Assembly: GCA_016194905.1 (NCBI GenBank)
Contig: JACQAP010000005.1
Span: 124,001-188,000 of the forward strand
Reading direction: 5' to 3'
Length of the DNA stretch: 64,000 bases
Origin: Betaproteobacteria bacterium
Lineage (GTDB): Bacteria > Pseudomonadota > Gammaproteobacteria > Burkholderiales > JACQAP01
The notes under the pieces were generated by a model. It was not told where the DNA came from. It was given only the letters and a program-made list of their open reading frames with translations, and made no database searches. A program made the translations under genes and the position numbers. Positions 9,605-21,579 of the stretch are shown piece by piece; the first letter of the stretch is position 1, and every line of letters begins with the position of its first letter.

Positions 9605-10249
9605 CTATAAATTGCCTTCAGCGAAACGTTCTTCCTTCCACGGATCGGCCTCGTTGTGATAACCGCGCACTTCCCAGAAACCGGGCCGGTCTTCTTCGTG
9701 GAATTCGATGCCGGTCAGCCATTTGGCGCTCTTCCAGGCGTAGCGCTTCGGCACCACCAGCCGGACCGGTCCGCCGTGCTCGGCCGGCAGCGGCTTGCCG
9801 AACACACTGTGCGCAATCATCACGTCATCGTCGAGCAACGCCTCAAGCGGCAGATTGGTGGTGTACTCGTCGGCACTATGCAGAGTCACGAATCCGGCCT
9901 TCTCCAGCGGACGGGCGCTCATGATGATTTCCCGCGCCGGCACACCGCGCCAGTTCATGTCGAGCTGCGACCAGCGCGTGACGCAATGAAAATCGGTGGT
10001 CAGGTCGACTTGCGGCAATTCGTTGAATGTCTTCCAGCTGTAGTCGAGCTCCTCCTCGACCAATCCGAACACACGCAGATTCCAGCCGGACAGCGAAACC
10101 TTGGGCTCCAGACCCAGATCGAGCACCGGGAAGTCATGTACTTCCTTCTGTCCCGGCGGAATGCGGGGATTGTCACTCGCCCTGGACGGCTTCGCGCCGC
10201 GTTTGGCCAGGGCAATCTTGGCTTCCATCATCTTCACCCAGTTCGGCAT
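9605..10249 (-). CDS. Sulfite oxidase-like molybdopterin oxidoreductase
   Basis: 214 residues. The central segment DLTTDFHCVTRWSQLDMNWRGV contains the Cys that ligates molybdenum in the sulfite oxidase family. GGPVRLVVPKRYAWKSAKWLTGIEF is the conserved cofactor-binding end. It is a compact one-domain form with no heme or dimerisation domain and no obvious signal peptide, so cytoplasmic location is likely. The natural substrate is not known. Sulfite is only one possibility, although a large sulfur cluster lies 5 kb away. A GGGAT site precedes the ATG. The gene sits between lspA and ispH, next to an inverted-repeat element 29 bases upstream of its start. Confidence 0.85.
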   Translation of the reverse strand: MPNWVKMMEAKIALAKRGAKPSRASDNPRIPPGQKEVHDFPVLDLGLEPKVSLSGWNLRVFGLVEEELDYSWKTFNELPQVDLTTDFHCVTRWSQLDMNWRGVPAREIIMSARPLEKAGFVTLHSADEYTTNLPLEALLDDDVMIAHSVFGKPLPAEHGGPVRLVVPKRYAWKSAKWLTGIEFHEEDRPGFWEVRGYHNEADPWKEERFAEGNL

Positions 10250-10278
10250 TTTTCTATCCCTAACTCTAAATCTCTTTT

Positions 10279-10453
10279 ACCGCAAAGGCGCAAAGACGCA
10301 AAGGAAACGCAAAGAAAACCAATGCCATTTATTCGCAAGAAACATTGGGCGCTACGAACTGTCGAGAAACTGTAACTGCGTCGCGCACGTGGTTCGTCCG
10401 AGTAATGTCCTGCCCTCCTTTGCGTTTCCTTTGCGTCTTTGCGCCTTTGCGGT
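10279..10453. repeat. Gene-less inverted-repeat element (MITE-like), CGCAAAGR arms
   Basis: Two perfect 36-bp inverted arms lie at 10279-10314 and 10418-10453, separated by 103 bases with no convincing gene. Each arm begins ACCGCAAAGG and is made of tandem CGCAAAGR octamers. The element starts 14 bases after the lspA stop on the minus strand and ends 29 bases before the next start codon. Its arms are of the same kind as those flanking the GxxExxY gene at 13724-14204. As RNA it would fold into a very stable long hairpin between the two genes. Confidence 0.85.
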
Positions 10454-10467
10454 GAAGGTTTTGAACT

Positions 10468-10954
10468 TCAAACTGCTTTGACACGGGACCGACGAAAACT
10501 ATCCCAGATCAATAGCGCGGCGCCGACTGTTATGCAGGAATCCGCCAGGTTGAATGCCGGCCAGGGGTCGAGCAGCCTGGGGCCGCCAGGCCAGCGCAGC
10601 AATACGAAATCCACCACCGCGCCGTATACCGCGCGATCAGTGAGATTGCCCACGGCGCCGCCGAGGACCAGTGCAAGGGAGAAACACAGAAAACGATCCG
10701 ATCGATGTTTGATCATCATGGTGATGATCAGGACCGAGGCGACCAGCGCGATGACCAGGAAAAAATAACGCTGCCAGCCCGAACCCGATGCAAGGAAACT
10801 GAACGCGGCACCGGGGTTGTAGGCCAGCACCAGTGTCACCACCGGCGGTAACACATCGAGGGATTGACCCGGAACCAGCGCGCGCTGGATGACGAATTTC
10901 GTGATCTGATCGAGCACCACGAGCAACGCGCTGAAACCAAGCCAGGTGCCCAGG

Positions 10955-10962
<8 letters not shown>
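10468..10962 (-). CDS. lspA: Lipoprotein signal peptidase
   Basis: 164 residues with four predicted membrane helices. The catalytic Asp regions of aspartyl signal peptidase II are seen: [19 protein letters not shown] and WPAFNLADS. It removes the signal peptide from prolipoproteins at the lipobox Cys after lipidation. Its start overlaps the end of ileS by 8 bases, the standard coupling of these two genes. Several lipoproteins that would be substrates are encoded at 53-61 kb. Confidence 0.96.
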
Positions 10963-13711
<2,749 letters not shown>

Positions 13712-13723
13712 TCTAAAAAACCC

Positions 13724-14204
13724 TTAACCGCAAAGGCGCCAAGGCGCAAAGGTAACGCAAAGGAAATCGATCAGAAATTGTTCACAACGCGCTTTATTCC
13801 GTGCCGCATTACATCTACTCTGAAATTCAGCAGCATTTCAAGTTTCAGTCCTGTCATCTTCAAGTAAGTCAAAAGCTGGGCAGTATGAATGGGCTCGAGA
13901 GCATCTACACACTTCAACTCTAGGATTACCCCTTCATTGACAATCATGTCGACCCTATAGCCTTCCTCTATCCGAAGATCCTTGTACACAACCGGGATAG
14001 GCACTTGTCTCCGAGGCTGAAATTTCCGTAGGCCGAGTTCCCAAGCAATGCTTTCTTCATAGGCCGACTCCAATAGTCCGGGCCCCAGAACACGATGTAC
14101 TTCTATCGCGGCTCCAATCACCTCATTGCTGATGTGATCCAATTCTTCGGGCGTCATTTGAATTCCTTCGCGTCCCCTTTGCGCCTTGGCGCCTTCGCGG
14201 TTAA
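13724..14204 (-). mobile_element. Inverted-repeat-bounded GxxExxY cassette
   Basis: Two 44-bp arms, 13724-13767 and 14161-14204, are inverted copies with 39 of 44 positions identical. Both read TTAACCGC(A/G)AAGGCGCC outward-in and contain CGCAAAGG-type octamers. The 387-bp GxxExxY gene fills the space between them, with 3 bases to spare at each end. The right arm lies inside the 3' end of ribF and the left arm directly abuts the ileS leader. The 481-bp unit therefore looks inserted in the ribF-ileS junction. No transposase or obvious target-site duplication is seen. Confidence 0.65.
13771..14157 (-). CDS. GxxExxY family protein, PD-(D/E)xK-like
   Basis: 128 residues. The naming motif is present as GLLESAY (G27, E30, Y33). 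Asp70 in GYRVDMIV and E80-L81-K82 in VILELKCVD fit the D...ExK core of the PD-(D/E)xK nuclease fold, followed by QLLTYLK with Q94. The family is widespread, often multi-copy, and has no assigned function. The start codon overlaps the ribF stop (ATGA), and the ribosome-binding site AAGGAATT is provided by the inverted-repeat arm. The arms hug the gene on both sides, which suggests they travel with it. Nuclease activity is an inference from the motif. Confidence 0.88.
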   Translation of the reverse strand: MTPEELDHISNEVIGAAIEVHRVLGPGLLESAYEESIAWELGLRKFQPRRQVPIPVVYKDLRIEEGYRVDMIVNEGVILELKCVDALEPIHTAQLLTYLKMTGLKLEMLLNFRVDVMRHGIKRVVNNF

Positions 14205-15119
14205 GAAGTAGTCCCTGGCAGCGGCCGCGTCCGTATCCATCTGCGCCACCAGCGCATCGATGCCGGCGAACTTCTGCTCGTCACGCAGCTTCTTCATGAA
14301 GCGCACGCCGATGCGCCGCCCGTATATGCGTCCGTCGAAATCGAACAGGTGGACTTCCAGCGTCGGGCGGCCGCGTTCCTTGACGGTGGGACGCACACCG
14401 AGACTCGCCACGCCCGGCAACGGCTCTGTTCCGAGGCCGTCCGTTTCAACGACAAAGATTCCCGCCAGCGGCGCCTTGGACCGCTTCAACTGCACGTTTG
14501 CGGTCGGGTAGCCGATTTTCGCGCCGAGTTTGTCGCCATCCACCACCCGGCCGGTGATCGAATAAGGCCGGCCGAGCAGTTGTTGTGCGCCAGCGAGATC
14601 GCCCTTCTCCAAGCGGGCGCGGATTGCCGTGCTGGAAACCCGTTCGCCGGCCGTCGCGACACTGGTCATGGCTTCGACCTCGAAGCCCGACTGGGAGGCC
14701 AGCGCCTTCAGCAGCGTGAAATCACCCGACCGTCGTGCGCCAAAACGGAAATCGTCACCGACCAGCAGCCAGCGCACCGCCAGGCCGTCGTGCAAGATCC
14801 GGGAAACAAATTCGTTCGCAGCCAGTTGCGCGAGCGCGTAATCGAAGCGGCAGACGTACACCCGGTCCACGCCGCAATCACGCAGGAGTTCCAGCTTTTC
14901 GTGCAGCGAGGTCAGCCGCGCCGGCGCCTGATCGGGCGCGAAAAATTCCTGAGGCTGGGGCTCGAAAGTCATCACCGCAACCGGCAGCTCGTGCCGGCGC
15001 GCCACTTCCGCCAGACGCGCGATCATCGCGCGGTGCCCGAGATGGACGCCGTCGAAATTGCCGATAGTTAGCGCGATAGGAACGTCTGCCCGCGCCGGGA
15101 TACCCCGAAAGACTCGCAT
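14154..15119 (-). CDS. ribF: Bifunctional riboflavin kinase/FMN adenylyltransferase
   Basis: 321 residues from ATG 15119 (MRVFRG). The frame is open 75 bases further, but this start fits the family. The N-terminal FAD synthetase domain has TIGNFDGVHLGHRAM. The C-terminal kinase domain has GRPYSITGRVVDGDKLGAKIGYPTANV. It converts riboflavin to FMN and FAD. The last 16 or so residues, from LTAKAPRRK onward, are encoded by the right arm of the GxxExxY element and are probably not native. The stop overlaps the GxxExxY start. The canonical order ribF-ileS-lspA is kept apart from this insertion. Confidence 0.95.
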   Translation of the reverse strand: MRVFRGIPARADVPIALTIGNFDGVHLGHRAMIARLAEVARRHELPVAVMTFEPQPQEFFAPDQAPARLTSLHEKLELLRDCGVDRVYVCRFDYALAQLAANEFVSRILHDGLAVRWLLVGDDFRFGARRSGDFTLLKALASQSGFEVEAMTSVATAGERVSSTAIRARLEKGDLAGAQQLLGRPYSITGRVVDGDKLGAKIGYPTANVQLKRSKAPLAGIFVVETDGLGTEPLPGVASLGVRPTVKERGRPTLEVHLFDFDGRIYGRRIGVRFMKKLRDEQKFAGIDALVAQMDTDAAAARDYFLTAKAPRRKGDAKEFK

Positions 15120-15200
15120 GTCCAACCGACCAAAAGCCTGAATTCTAGCGGCTTTCGGCTCGCCGGAGCGCGGTTCTAAACGATCCGGACCCAAACCGGA

Positions 15201-15593
15201 TCAGTTGGAGCGGGACAAGTGCTGGTCGAAGGCCCAGTCGGCAATTGCGTTGGTGAGGTCTTCCGAGTCGCCGATTGCGCTCGTAACGTCGATCCGCATC
15301 ACCGGATGCTGCTTGCGGATATCGTCGAGCAACCTGGGCAGATCTTCCCTGAGATGCCCGCCCTGAGCGAGGAACAGCGGGACCACGGTGATGCGCCCGA
15401 CGCCCTCGCCGGCCAAACCAGCAATGGCCGATTCAAGGGTTGGCTGCATCAATTCCAGAAACGCCAGTTCCACGCGAATGCCGGGTTGCTTGTGGCGCAG
15501 CCGGGCCACGATCCGGCGGAACGGCTCCGCCCACGACGGGTCACGGGCACCGTGGGCAAAAAGAAGGATTGCCGAAGCCGGCGCCTGGCTCAC
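15201..15593 (-). CDS. cbiX: Sirohydrochlorin chelatase, short CbiX/SirB form
   Basis: 130 residues, the size of the single-domain chelatases. FAHGARDPSW near residue 13 and PLFLAQGGHLREDLP near residue 77 carry the two conserved His residues that bind metal. It is expected to insert iron (or cobalt) into sirohydrochlorin. Siroheme is the cofactor of the sulfite reductase at 26.7 kb, and cobA at 22.1 kb supplies precorrin-2. A dehydrogenase for the middle step is not in the window. The gene lies 28 bases after the cysA stop, on the same strand. Confidence 0.88.
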   Translation of the reverse strand: MSQAPASAILLFAHGARDPSWAEPFRRIVARLRHKQPGIRVELAFLELMQPTLESAIAGLAGEGVGRITVVPLFLAQGGHLREDLPRLLDDIRKQHPVMRIDVTSAIGDSEDLTNAIADWAFDQHLSRSN

Positions 15594-15621
15594 TTCACAG
15601 TCAGGAGAAGTTGCATCCCGG

Positions 15622-16695
15622 CTAGTGTAGCTGACTGGGAAACAGGTCGAAGCGGCGCGGCCGGATGAATACGCGCTCGCCGGCTACGAGTTTCAGTTCA
15701 CGAAAGCGCTCCCGGCTGATCTCGGCCTGGATCGGATCGGTCCGCTCACCGCCTTCGCGGGCGAGCTCCACGCGCACCACCGGACCGACCGCCAGCATGT
15801 GCACGATGCGCGCCGGCAGCGCCGTCTCCCCATTGGACACGCGTTCAATTTCCATGTCGTGCGGTCGGACATAGGCAACGGCAGGCTGCTGATCTGCTTC
15901 GGCGTGTTCCGGCGCGTCGAGTTCGATATCGCCGATCAGCGCGCGGCCGCGATGCAGGCGGCCGTGAAACAGGTTCACATGGCCAAGGAACTCGTAGACG
16001 AACGGCCCGGCCGGCTGGTCGTACACCTCGTCTGGTGTACCGATCTGTTCTATGCGACCTTCGTTCATGACCACCACGCGATCGGCCACTTCGAGCGCCT
16101 CTTCCTGGTCGTGCGTAACGAACACGCTGGTGATATGCATGTCGTCGTGCAGCCGCCGCAGCCAGCCGCGCAATTCCTTGCGCACCTTCGCATCCAATGC
16201 GCCGAAAGGTTCGTCGAGCAGCAATACCTTCGGTTCTACGGCCAGTGCCCGTGCCAGAGCGATGCGCTGGCGCTGTCCGCCGGAGAGTTGATGCGGATAG
16301 CGATCGGCGAGCCAGTCGAGCTGCACCAGCTTGAGCAATTTCAATACGCGTTCCCGGATTTCCCCTTCTCCGGGACGGACGTTCTTCGGGCGCACACGCA
16401 GACCGAACGCAACGTTTTCGAATATCGTCATGTGCCGGAACAGCGCGTAGTGCTGGAACACGAAGCCGACGCGGCGGTCGCGTACATGACGGTCGGTGGA
16501 ATCCTCGCCATGAAACAACACCTGCCCGGTATCGGGCACTTCGAGTCCCGCTATGACCCGCAGCAGCGTAGTCTTGCCGGATCCGGAGGGCCCCAGCAGC
16601 GCAAGCAATTCGCCAGTCTGTACCTGCAGGCTGACATCGCGCAATGCGGAAAAGCTGCCGAACTGCTTCGACAGGTTGCGGACTTCAATGGTCAT
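15622..16695 (-). CDS. cysA: Sulfate/thiosulfate ABC transporter ATP-binding protein
   Basis: 357 residues from ATG 16695 (MTIEVRNL), preceded by GGAG at a good distance. An upstream in-frame start would run further into cysW. Walker A is GPSGSGKTT, the signature is [15 protein letters not shown] and Walker B is [12 protein letters not shown], all in order. The C-terminal part (from about 240) is the CysA-type regulatory domain. It energises sulfate import through CysT and CysW. Its start overlaps the end of cysW by 11 bases. Confidence 0.95.
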   Translation of the reverse strand: MTIEVRNLSKQFGSFSALRDVSLQVQTGELLALLGPSGSGKTTLLRVIAGLEVPDTGQVLFHGEDSTDRHVRDRRVGFVFQHYALFRHMTIFENVAFGLRVRPKNVRPGEGEIRERVLKLLKLVQLDWLADRYPHQLSGGQRQRIALARALAVEPKVLLLDEPFGALDAKVRKELRGWLRRLHDDMHITSVFVTHDQEEALEVADRVVVMNEGRIEQIGTPDEVYDQPAGPFVYEFLGHVNLFHGRLHRGRALIGDIELDAPEHAEADQQPAVAYVRPHDMEIERVSNGETALPARIVHMLAVGPVVRVELAREGGERTDPIQAEISRERFRELKLVAGERVFIRPRRFDLFPSQLH

Positions 16696-17563
16696 GGTCT
16701 TGCTCCTTGTCCGTCGCGGCCCTGGCCCCGACGACACTCTTGAGTACCAGGGTTACCAGCGCCAGCAACGCCAGCAGGGAAGCCACCGCAAAGGCGGCGG
16801 CAAAGTTGTATTCGTTGTAGAGGATTTCGACGTGCAGCGGCATGGTATTGGTGCTGCCGCGGATATGTCCGGACACCACGGATACCGCCCCGAATTCGCC
16901 CATCGCCCGCGCATTGCAGAGGATTGCACCGTAGAGCAATCCCCATTTGATGTTCGGCAAGGTCACGCGGGAGAAAATCTGCCAGCCGCTGGCGCCCAGC
17001 ACCGCCGCCGCCTCTTCCTCTTCGCTGCCTTGCGCCTGCATCAGCGGAATCAGTTCGCGGGCGACGAAAGGAAAAGTAACGAAAATGGTGGCGAGCACGA
17101 TGCCCGGAACCGCGAAGATTACTTTCAAGTCGTGCTCGGCAAGCCAGGGGCCAAGCCAACCCTGCAGGCCGAAGATCAGAACGTAAATCAGTCCCGAAAC
17201 CACCGGCGAAACCGAAAACGGCAAGTCGATCAAGGTAATCAGCAGATTCTTGCCGCGGAACTCGAACTTGGCGATCGCCCACGCAGCGGCGACACCGAAC
17301 ACGACGTTGAGCGGTACGGCGATCGCTGCGGCGATGAGCGTGAGCTCGATCGCGGACAACGCATCCGGCTCGACGATGGAGGCGAAGTAGACCCCCACGC
17401 CTTTTCTCAGTGCTTCGCAGAACACCGAAATCAGCGGCACGAACAGGAACAGCGTCAGGAACGCCAGCGCGAGGCCGATCAGGGTCCAGCGCACCCACAC
17501 CGGTTCCTGCGTGGCGCGCACGCCGCGTCCCGCGGCGTCGAGGGGAAGCGCAATGGAACTCAT
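16685..17563 (-). CDS. cysW: Sulfate ABC transporter permease CysW
   Basis: 292 residues with about six membrane helices. The inner-membrane-component loop is seen in [30 protein letters not shown], the EAA motif that contacts the ATPase. The ending [19 protein letters not shown]...[13 protein letters not shown]-like segment is typical of CysW. It sits 10 bases downstream of cysT and overlaps cysA. Confidence 0.95.
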   Translation of the reverse strand: MSSIALPLDAAGRGVRATQEPVWVRWTLIGLALAFLTLFLFVPLISVFCEALRKGVGVYFASIVEPDALSAIELTLIAAAIAVPLNVVFGVAAAWAIAKFEFRGKNLLITLIDLPFSVSPVVSGLIYVLIFGLQGWLGPWLAEHDLKVIFAVPGIVLATIFVTFPFVARELIPLMQAQGSEEEEAAAVLGASGWQIFSRVTLPNIKWGLLYGAILCNARAMGEFGAVSVVSGHIRGSTNTMPLHVEILYNEYNFAAAFAVASLLALLALVTLVLKSVVGARAATDKEQDHDH

Positions 17564-17573
17564 CGGCGTGTTC

Positions 17574-18410
17574 TCATAGCGCTTCTCCGCGTCGCCGGCT
17601 CCACCATTGCAGCCAGTTGATGATCAGCAGCAGGACAAAGGAAATGGCCAGCATCACCACCGCCAGCGCGGTGGCGCCGATATAGTCGTATTGCTCCAGC
17701 TTGGTAATGATCAGCAGTGGCGTGATCTCCGAAACCATCGGCATGTTGCCGGCAATGAAAATCACCGATCCGTATTCGCCGACCGCACGCGCGAATGCCA
17801 GTGCGAAGCCGGTCACCAAAGCGGGCAATACCGTGGGAAATATTACGCGCGCAAAAGTCTGCAGCCGTGTGGCGCCGAGCGTCGCCGCCGCCTCTTCGAG
17901 TTCCGACTCCACGTCCTCCAGCACCGGCTGCACCGTGCGCACCACGAATGGCAGGCCGATGAAGGTCAGCGCGACGAAGACACCGAGCGGGGTGAAGGCG
18001 ACCTTGACGCCGAAGGGCTCGAACCATCGGCCGATCCAGCCGTTGCCCGCATACAGCGCGGTCAGTGCAATGCCGGCCACCGCGGTCGGCAGGGCGAATG
18101 GCAGATCGACCAGCGCATCGATGATTTGCTTGCCGGGAAAGCGATAACGCACCAGCACCCAGGCCACCAGCAACCCGAAGACTGCATTCAGCAGTGCCGC
18201 CGCGAGCGATGCGCCGAATGTCAGCCGGTAGGACGCCACAACCCTCGGCGTGGTCACCGTGGCCCAGAACTCAGGCCAGGACAGGGCCGCTGTCTTGATA
18301 AATGCCGCCGACAACGGGATCAGCACGATCAGGCTCAGATAGAGCAGCGTGAACCCGAGCGCCAGGTTGAACCCCGGCAGAACGCTGTGTTGTTTGAACA
18401 GCCTTACCAC
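17574..18410 (-). CDS. cysT: Sulfate ABC transporter permease CysT
   Basis: 278 residues, about six membrane helices. [18 protein letters not shown] and the EAA loop [27 protein letters not shown] are characteristic of CysT (CysU). Its partner permease CysW follows after 10 bases. Its start overlaps the end of the frameshifted EAL gene by 7 bases, so that gene was translationally coupled to the transporter. Confidence 0.95.
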   Translation of the reverse strand: MVRLFKQHSVLPGFNLALGFTLLYLSLIVLIPLSAAFIKTAALSWPEFWATVTTPRVVASYRLTFGASLAAALLNAVFGLLVAWVLVRYRFPGKQIIDALVDLPFALPTAVAGIALTALYAGNGWIGRWFEPFGVKVAFTPLGVFVALTFIGLPFVVRTVQPVLEDVESELEEAAATLGATRLQTFARVIFPTVLPALVTGFALAFARAVGEYGSVIFIAGNMPMVSEITPLLIITKLEQYDYIGATALAVVMLAISFVLLLIINWLQWWSRRRGEAL

Positions 18411-19020
18411 GCGTACCCCGGATGGCTGCCTTGCTCTTGCGCACGGCGCGATATCGACTCGATCTCACGCGTCGGCTCGCCCAGGAAACGCCCCTGCAGC
18501 AGATCGGCCCCGGCGCGTACCCCTGCAGACATTTCCTGTTCGGTTTCGACGTCTCTGACCAGCAACGTAGCGCCGAATCGATGAATCGCGTCTACCAGCG
18601 CAGGCATTCCGCCACAAGACTTCAACTGACCCGCTCCCAGCCTGACGAAATCGGGATAGAGGCTGCCGAGTTCCGCCATCCAGCCCTCGTTTTCCCCGCC
18701 GTGATTGATGGCGATGCGATAACCCCTCGAGCGATGATTGACCATCACATGCTTCAGGAACCGCCAGTCCCGGTTCACCTCGGCCGGGATTTCGATCACG
18801 ACACGAGCGGTTTCCACGCCGATCAGGTCGAGCACTTTTTCAAAAGACGGCCATGGCCGTCTTTCACGCTTTCCAGCAGCCGCGCCTGCACGGCCACGAC
18901 CAGGTTCTGGCGACAATGGAAAAAATGACCGACAATCCAGCCATCCGCCGAGCGCTGCAACGGATAATCGGTGGCGGCTTGTATGCGCGCCAACGCGTCC
19001 TTGTCTGCAAGAAACTCCAT
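18404..19020 (-). pseudogene. EAL-domain-like protein in the sulfate transport operon, frameshifted
   Basis: Two frames together encode one protein. The N-terminal frame (19020-18823) begins MEFLADKDALARIQ and ends soon after VKDGHGR. A second frame continues PWPSFEKVLDLIGVETARVVIEIP to 18404 and has the later strands of an EAL domain (VVIEIP, YRIAINHGG, DFVRLGAGQLK, LLVRDVETEQE, GADLLQGRFLGEP). The switch falls at a perfect 22-bp palindrome (18843-18864). Where the catalytic EAL triplet is expected (after GWIVG) the sequence reads HFF, so even an intact protein would probably lack phosphodiesterase activity. It lies between sbp and cysT, six bases after the sbp stop. A sequencing error cannot be excluded. 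Confidence 0.75.
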
Positions 19021-19025
19021 GGTCG

Positions 19026-20060
19026 CTACTTCTGATAGATCTGATCGAACACGCCGCCATCGGCGAAATGGGTCTTCTGCGCTTTTTGCCAGCCGCCGAA
19101 TACCGCGTCGATCCTGAAAAGATTGATCTTCGGGAACTGGGTCGCATATTTCGCCGCGACCTTCGGATCCGTCGGCCGATAGAAATTGCGTCCGGCGATG
19201 TTCTGCCCCTCCTCGCTGTACAGATACTCGAGGTAAGCCTGCGCCACCTTGCGGGTGCCGTGCTTGTCGGCGACCTTGTCGACAAGGGTCACGGGCGGTT
19301 CGGCCAGAATGCTGATGGACGGCACGACGATATCGACTTTTTCCGGGCCCAGCTCTTTCACCGCCAGGAAAGCTTCGTTCTCCCAGGCCAACAACACGTC
19401 GCCGATGCCACGCTCGACGAACGTGGTCGTCGATCCGCGGGCACCGGAGTCGAGCACCGGAACATTCTTGTAGATCTTCGCGACGAATTCCTTGGCCTTG
19501 GCTTCGTCGTTACCGAAGTTCTTCAGCGCATAACCCCATGCCGCGAGATAGTTCCAGCGCGCCCCCCCGGAGGTTTTCGGGTTCGGCGTTATCACCGAAA
19601 TGCCGGGCTTGGCGATGTCGTCCCAATCCTTGATGTGCTTGGGATTGCCCCTGCGCACCAGGAAAACGATCGTCGACGTGTACGGCGAACTGTTGTGCGG
19701 CAACCGCTTCTGCCAGTCGGTAGGGAGCAGTTTCGCCTTCGCGGCGATTTCGTCGATGTCGTAGGCAAGCGCGAGCGTGACGACATCAGCGGTCAAACCG
19801 TCGATCACCGTCCGCGCCTGCTTGCCCGACCCGCCGTGAGACTGCCTGATGGTGACCTTGTCTTTGGTCCCGGCCTCCCATTGTCTGGCGAATGCGGCAT
19901 TGAACTCCTGGTAGAGCTCGCGCGTAGGGTCGTAGGACACGTTGAGCAATTCTGTATCGGCATGCGCTGATGCACCCCAAGTGAACAGAAAAGCGACAAT
20001 CAGTTCATATCCCACACTACGCGAGAACATGCTTTTCAATGATGACGGAAAGCGTTTCAT
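19026..20060 (-). CDS. sbp: Sulfate-binding periplasmic protein
   Basis: 344 residues. A signal peptide ends about ASAHA-D. The mature start [20 protein letters not shown], then [38 protein letters not shown] and [19 protein letters not shown] are the conserved pieces of the Sbp/CysP family that contact sulfate. It delivers sulfate to CysTWA, encoded downstream on the same strand. A 3'-end remnant of a second copy lies at 21819-21950. Confidence 0.94.
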   Translation of the reverse strand: MKRFPSSLKSMFSRSVGYELIVAFLFTWGASAHADTELLNVSYDPTRELYQEFNAAFARQWEAGTKDKVTIRQSHGGSGKQARTVIDGLTADVVTLALAYDIDEIAAKAKLLPTDWQKRLPHNSSPYTSTIVFLVRRGNPKHIKDWDDIAKPGISVITPNPKTSGGARWNYLAAWGYALKNFGNDEAKAKEFVAKIYKNVPVLDSGARGSTTTFVERGIGDVLLAWENEAFLAVKELGPEKVDIVVPSISILAEPPVTLVDKVADKHGTRKVAQAYLEYLYSEEGQNIAGRNFYRPTDPKVAAKYATQFPKINLFRIDAVFGGWQKAQKTHFADGGVFDQIYQK

Positions 20061-20071
20061 CGGGGCGGTCC

Positions 20072-21448
20072 TCAGATCGCGGCCTGAAAGCGGGTGAGAA
20101 TTGCTTTCTCCGGCGGCCGATCTCCTATCGCCGCTCCACCATCAAAATGCGTTTCTTCATAGTTGATCTGCACCTTGATATTCCGATTAAGGTACCAATT
20201 CAATCCCACTCCGACCTCTCGCGCCTCGCGGGCAGACTGCGAAGGATTGGCCAGCCGGGTTGCGGCGGTCCCCGCGAAAGCGCCATCGTCGTTCGTCTGC
20301 ACGCTGTAGCGCGTCACGAGTTCGAACGCACCCCACCGGCCGTCGGATGAAGAAAAAGGCCTGTTGGGCACGGGCACGCCACGATAGGAAGCATTCTCAC
20401 CGGTAATGACCCAATACCCGGCTATCTGCCATGCGCGATTGTCTAGGTCTCGCTTGAGATTCGTGCTTCGGGAAATTTCCTGGCGCGAACTAATGTATTC
20501 GCCAAGCAAACCGAAGGGTCCGACGTAGTAGTAGAACTGGGGCGATACGCGATCATGGCTTCCGTCCGCATAGGCTCCAGTCGCGTAATTGAAGAAATTC
20601 TGCTGCCCCATCGTCTTGAACTGCGGAAGATCAGACGTCGTCGGGTTGCCATGATGATGACCAGTGCTGTAGGAAACTCCGAAGCCGAGGCTCTTCAGCG
20701 CGCTGTCGCCGTTTTTGAAGGGTTCCAGGAATATTCGCCCCACCCCGTCCTTGCCGTTGTTGTCGTCGCCGTCAGAGAGACCGTTATCATAGACGCCGTC
20801 GAAAATGCCCAGTTGATAGGACACCGTGTTCGAAAATACACTGCCTGCAAACTGCAAACCAACGTCGCGATTGGGCGCAAGATTGGTCGGCAATGCGCGT
20901 TCGATGAATTCGTTTTCGCTATCAAGCTGAAGGCGTTCCAGGCCCACCGGTGATTTGAATTTTCCAGCGCGAATATTGAAGGCCGGGTCGAGTCTCGCCT
21001 CGACATATTCCTCCTGGATCGTCTGGCCATTTCCAAAATCCGGCATGATTCTCAGCACGAATTTTTCGGCAATCAATGCTTCGAGAATCGGTCTCGCTTT
21101 CCTGACAAGAATGTTGTCGGGCGCGTTGCCGGACGGGAGACTATGATCCGTATACCAGCGGGTATCGGCCTGAACGACGCCCCCAAGTCGCAGGGAAAAT
21201 GCGCCATCCCCGGACTTGATGTAAAAACCGTCCTTTCCTGCGGAAATCCCGGAAGTTTCTTTCGCCTTCGCTGTAGCCGCCTCCTTGTCCAGTTCCTGCA
21301 GTCTCTGTAGCACGCGTATTTTCTGATCCAGTTCGTCGAGTTGCTGTTTGATTTGCGAAACGTCGTCTTCCGCAGCCGCGAAAGGCGAAGTCAGGATGAA
21401 GCTTGCGGCCAATGCGCCGGCCAGGGTTTGTAACCGAAACGGATTCAT
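20072..21448 (-). CDS. Outer-membrane porin, OprO/OprP-like
   Basis: 458 residues from ATG 21448, with GGGAG 9 bases upstream. A signal peptide (ending PFAAA) is followed by a predicted coiled coil (about residues 27-60, with [21 protein letters not shown]) and then a long beta-rich domain ending in aromatic-alternating strands. This is the layout of phosphate-selective porins of the OprO/OprP type. Its position 11 bases before sbp suggests it passes sulfate or related anions across the outer membrane. The ion choice is inferred only from context. Confidence 0.82.
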   Translation of the reverse strand: MNPFRLQTLAGALAASFILTSPFAAAEDDVSQIKQQLDELDQKIRVLQRLQELDKEAATAKAKETSGISAGKDGFYIKSGDGAFSLRLGGVVQADTRWYTDHSLPSGNAPDNILVRKARPILEALIAEKFVLRIMPDFGNGQTIQEEYVEARLDPAFNIRAGKFKSPVGLERLQLDSENEFIERALPTNLAPNRDVGLQFAGSVFSNTVSYQLGIFDGVYDNGLSDGDDNNGKDGVGRIFLEPFKNGDSALKSLGFGVSYSTGHHHGNPTTSDLPQFKTMGQQNFFNYATGAYADGSHDRVSPQFYYYVGPFGLLGEYISSRQEISRSTNLKRDLDNRAWQIAGYWVITGENASYRGVPVPNRPFSSSDGRWGAFELVTRYSVQTNDDGAFAGTAATRLANPSQSAREAREVGVGLNWYLNRNIKVQINYEETHFDGGAAIGDRPPEKAILTRFQAAI

Positions 21449-21579
21449 TCGAAGAACTCCCTTTAAAAAATTACGGAGCCCTCCGGTCATCCGGTCAGGT
21501 CGCCGACATCGTTTTGTTTTTTGCCGCCTCCAGTCTTCTGGTTGGCCTGCCCGGGGTGTTGCCGAGCCGGTTTACCCGG

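Noticed and set aside
13724-14204. Insertion sequence or integron cassette
   Set aside because: No transposase, integrase or attC-like site is present. The only gene is GxxExxY. The unit is described as a candidate cassette instead.
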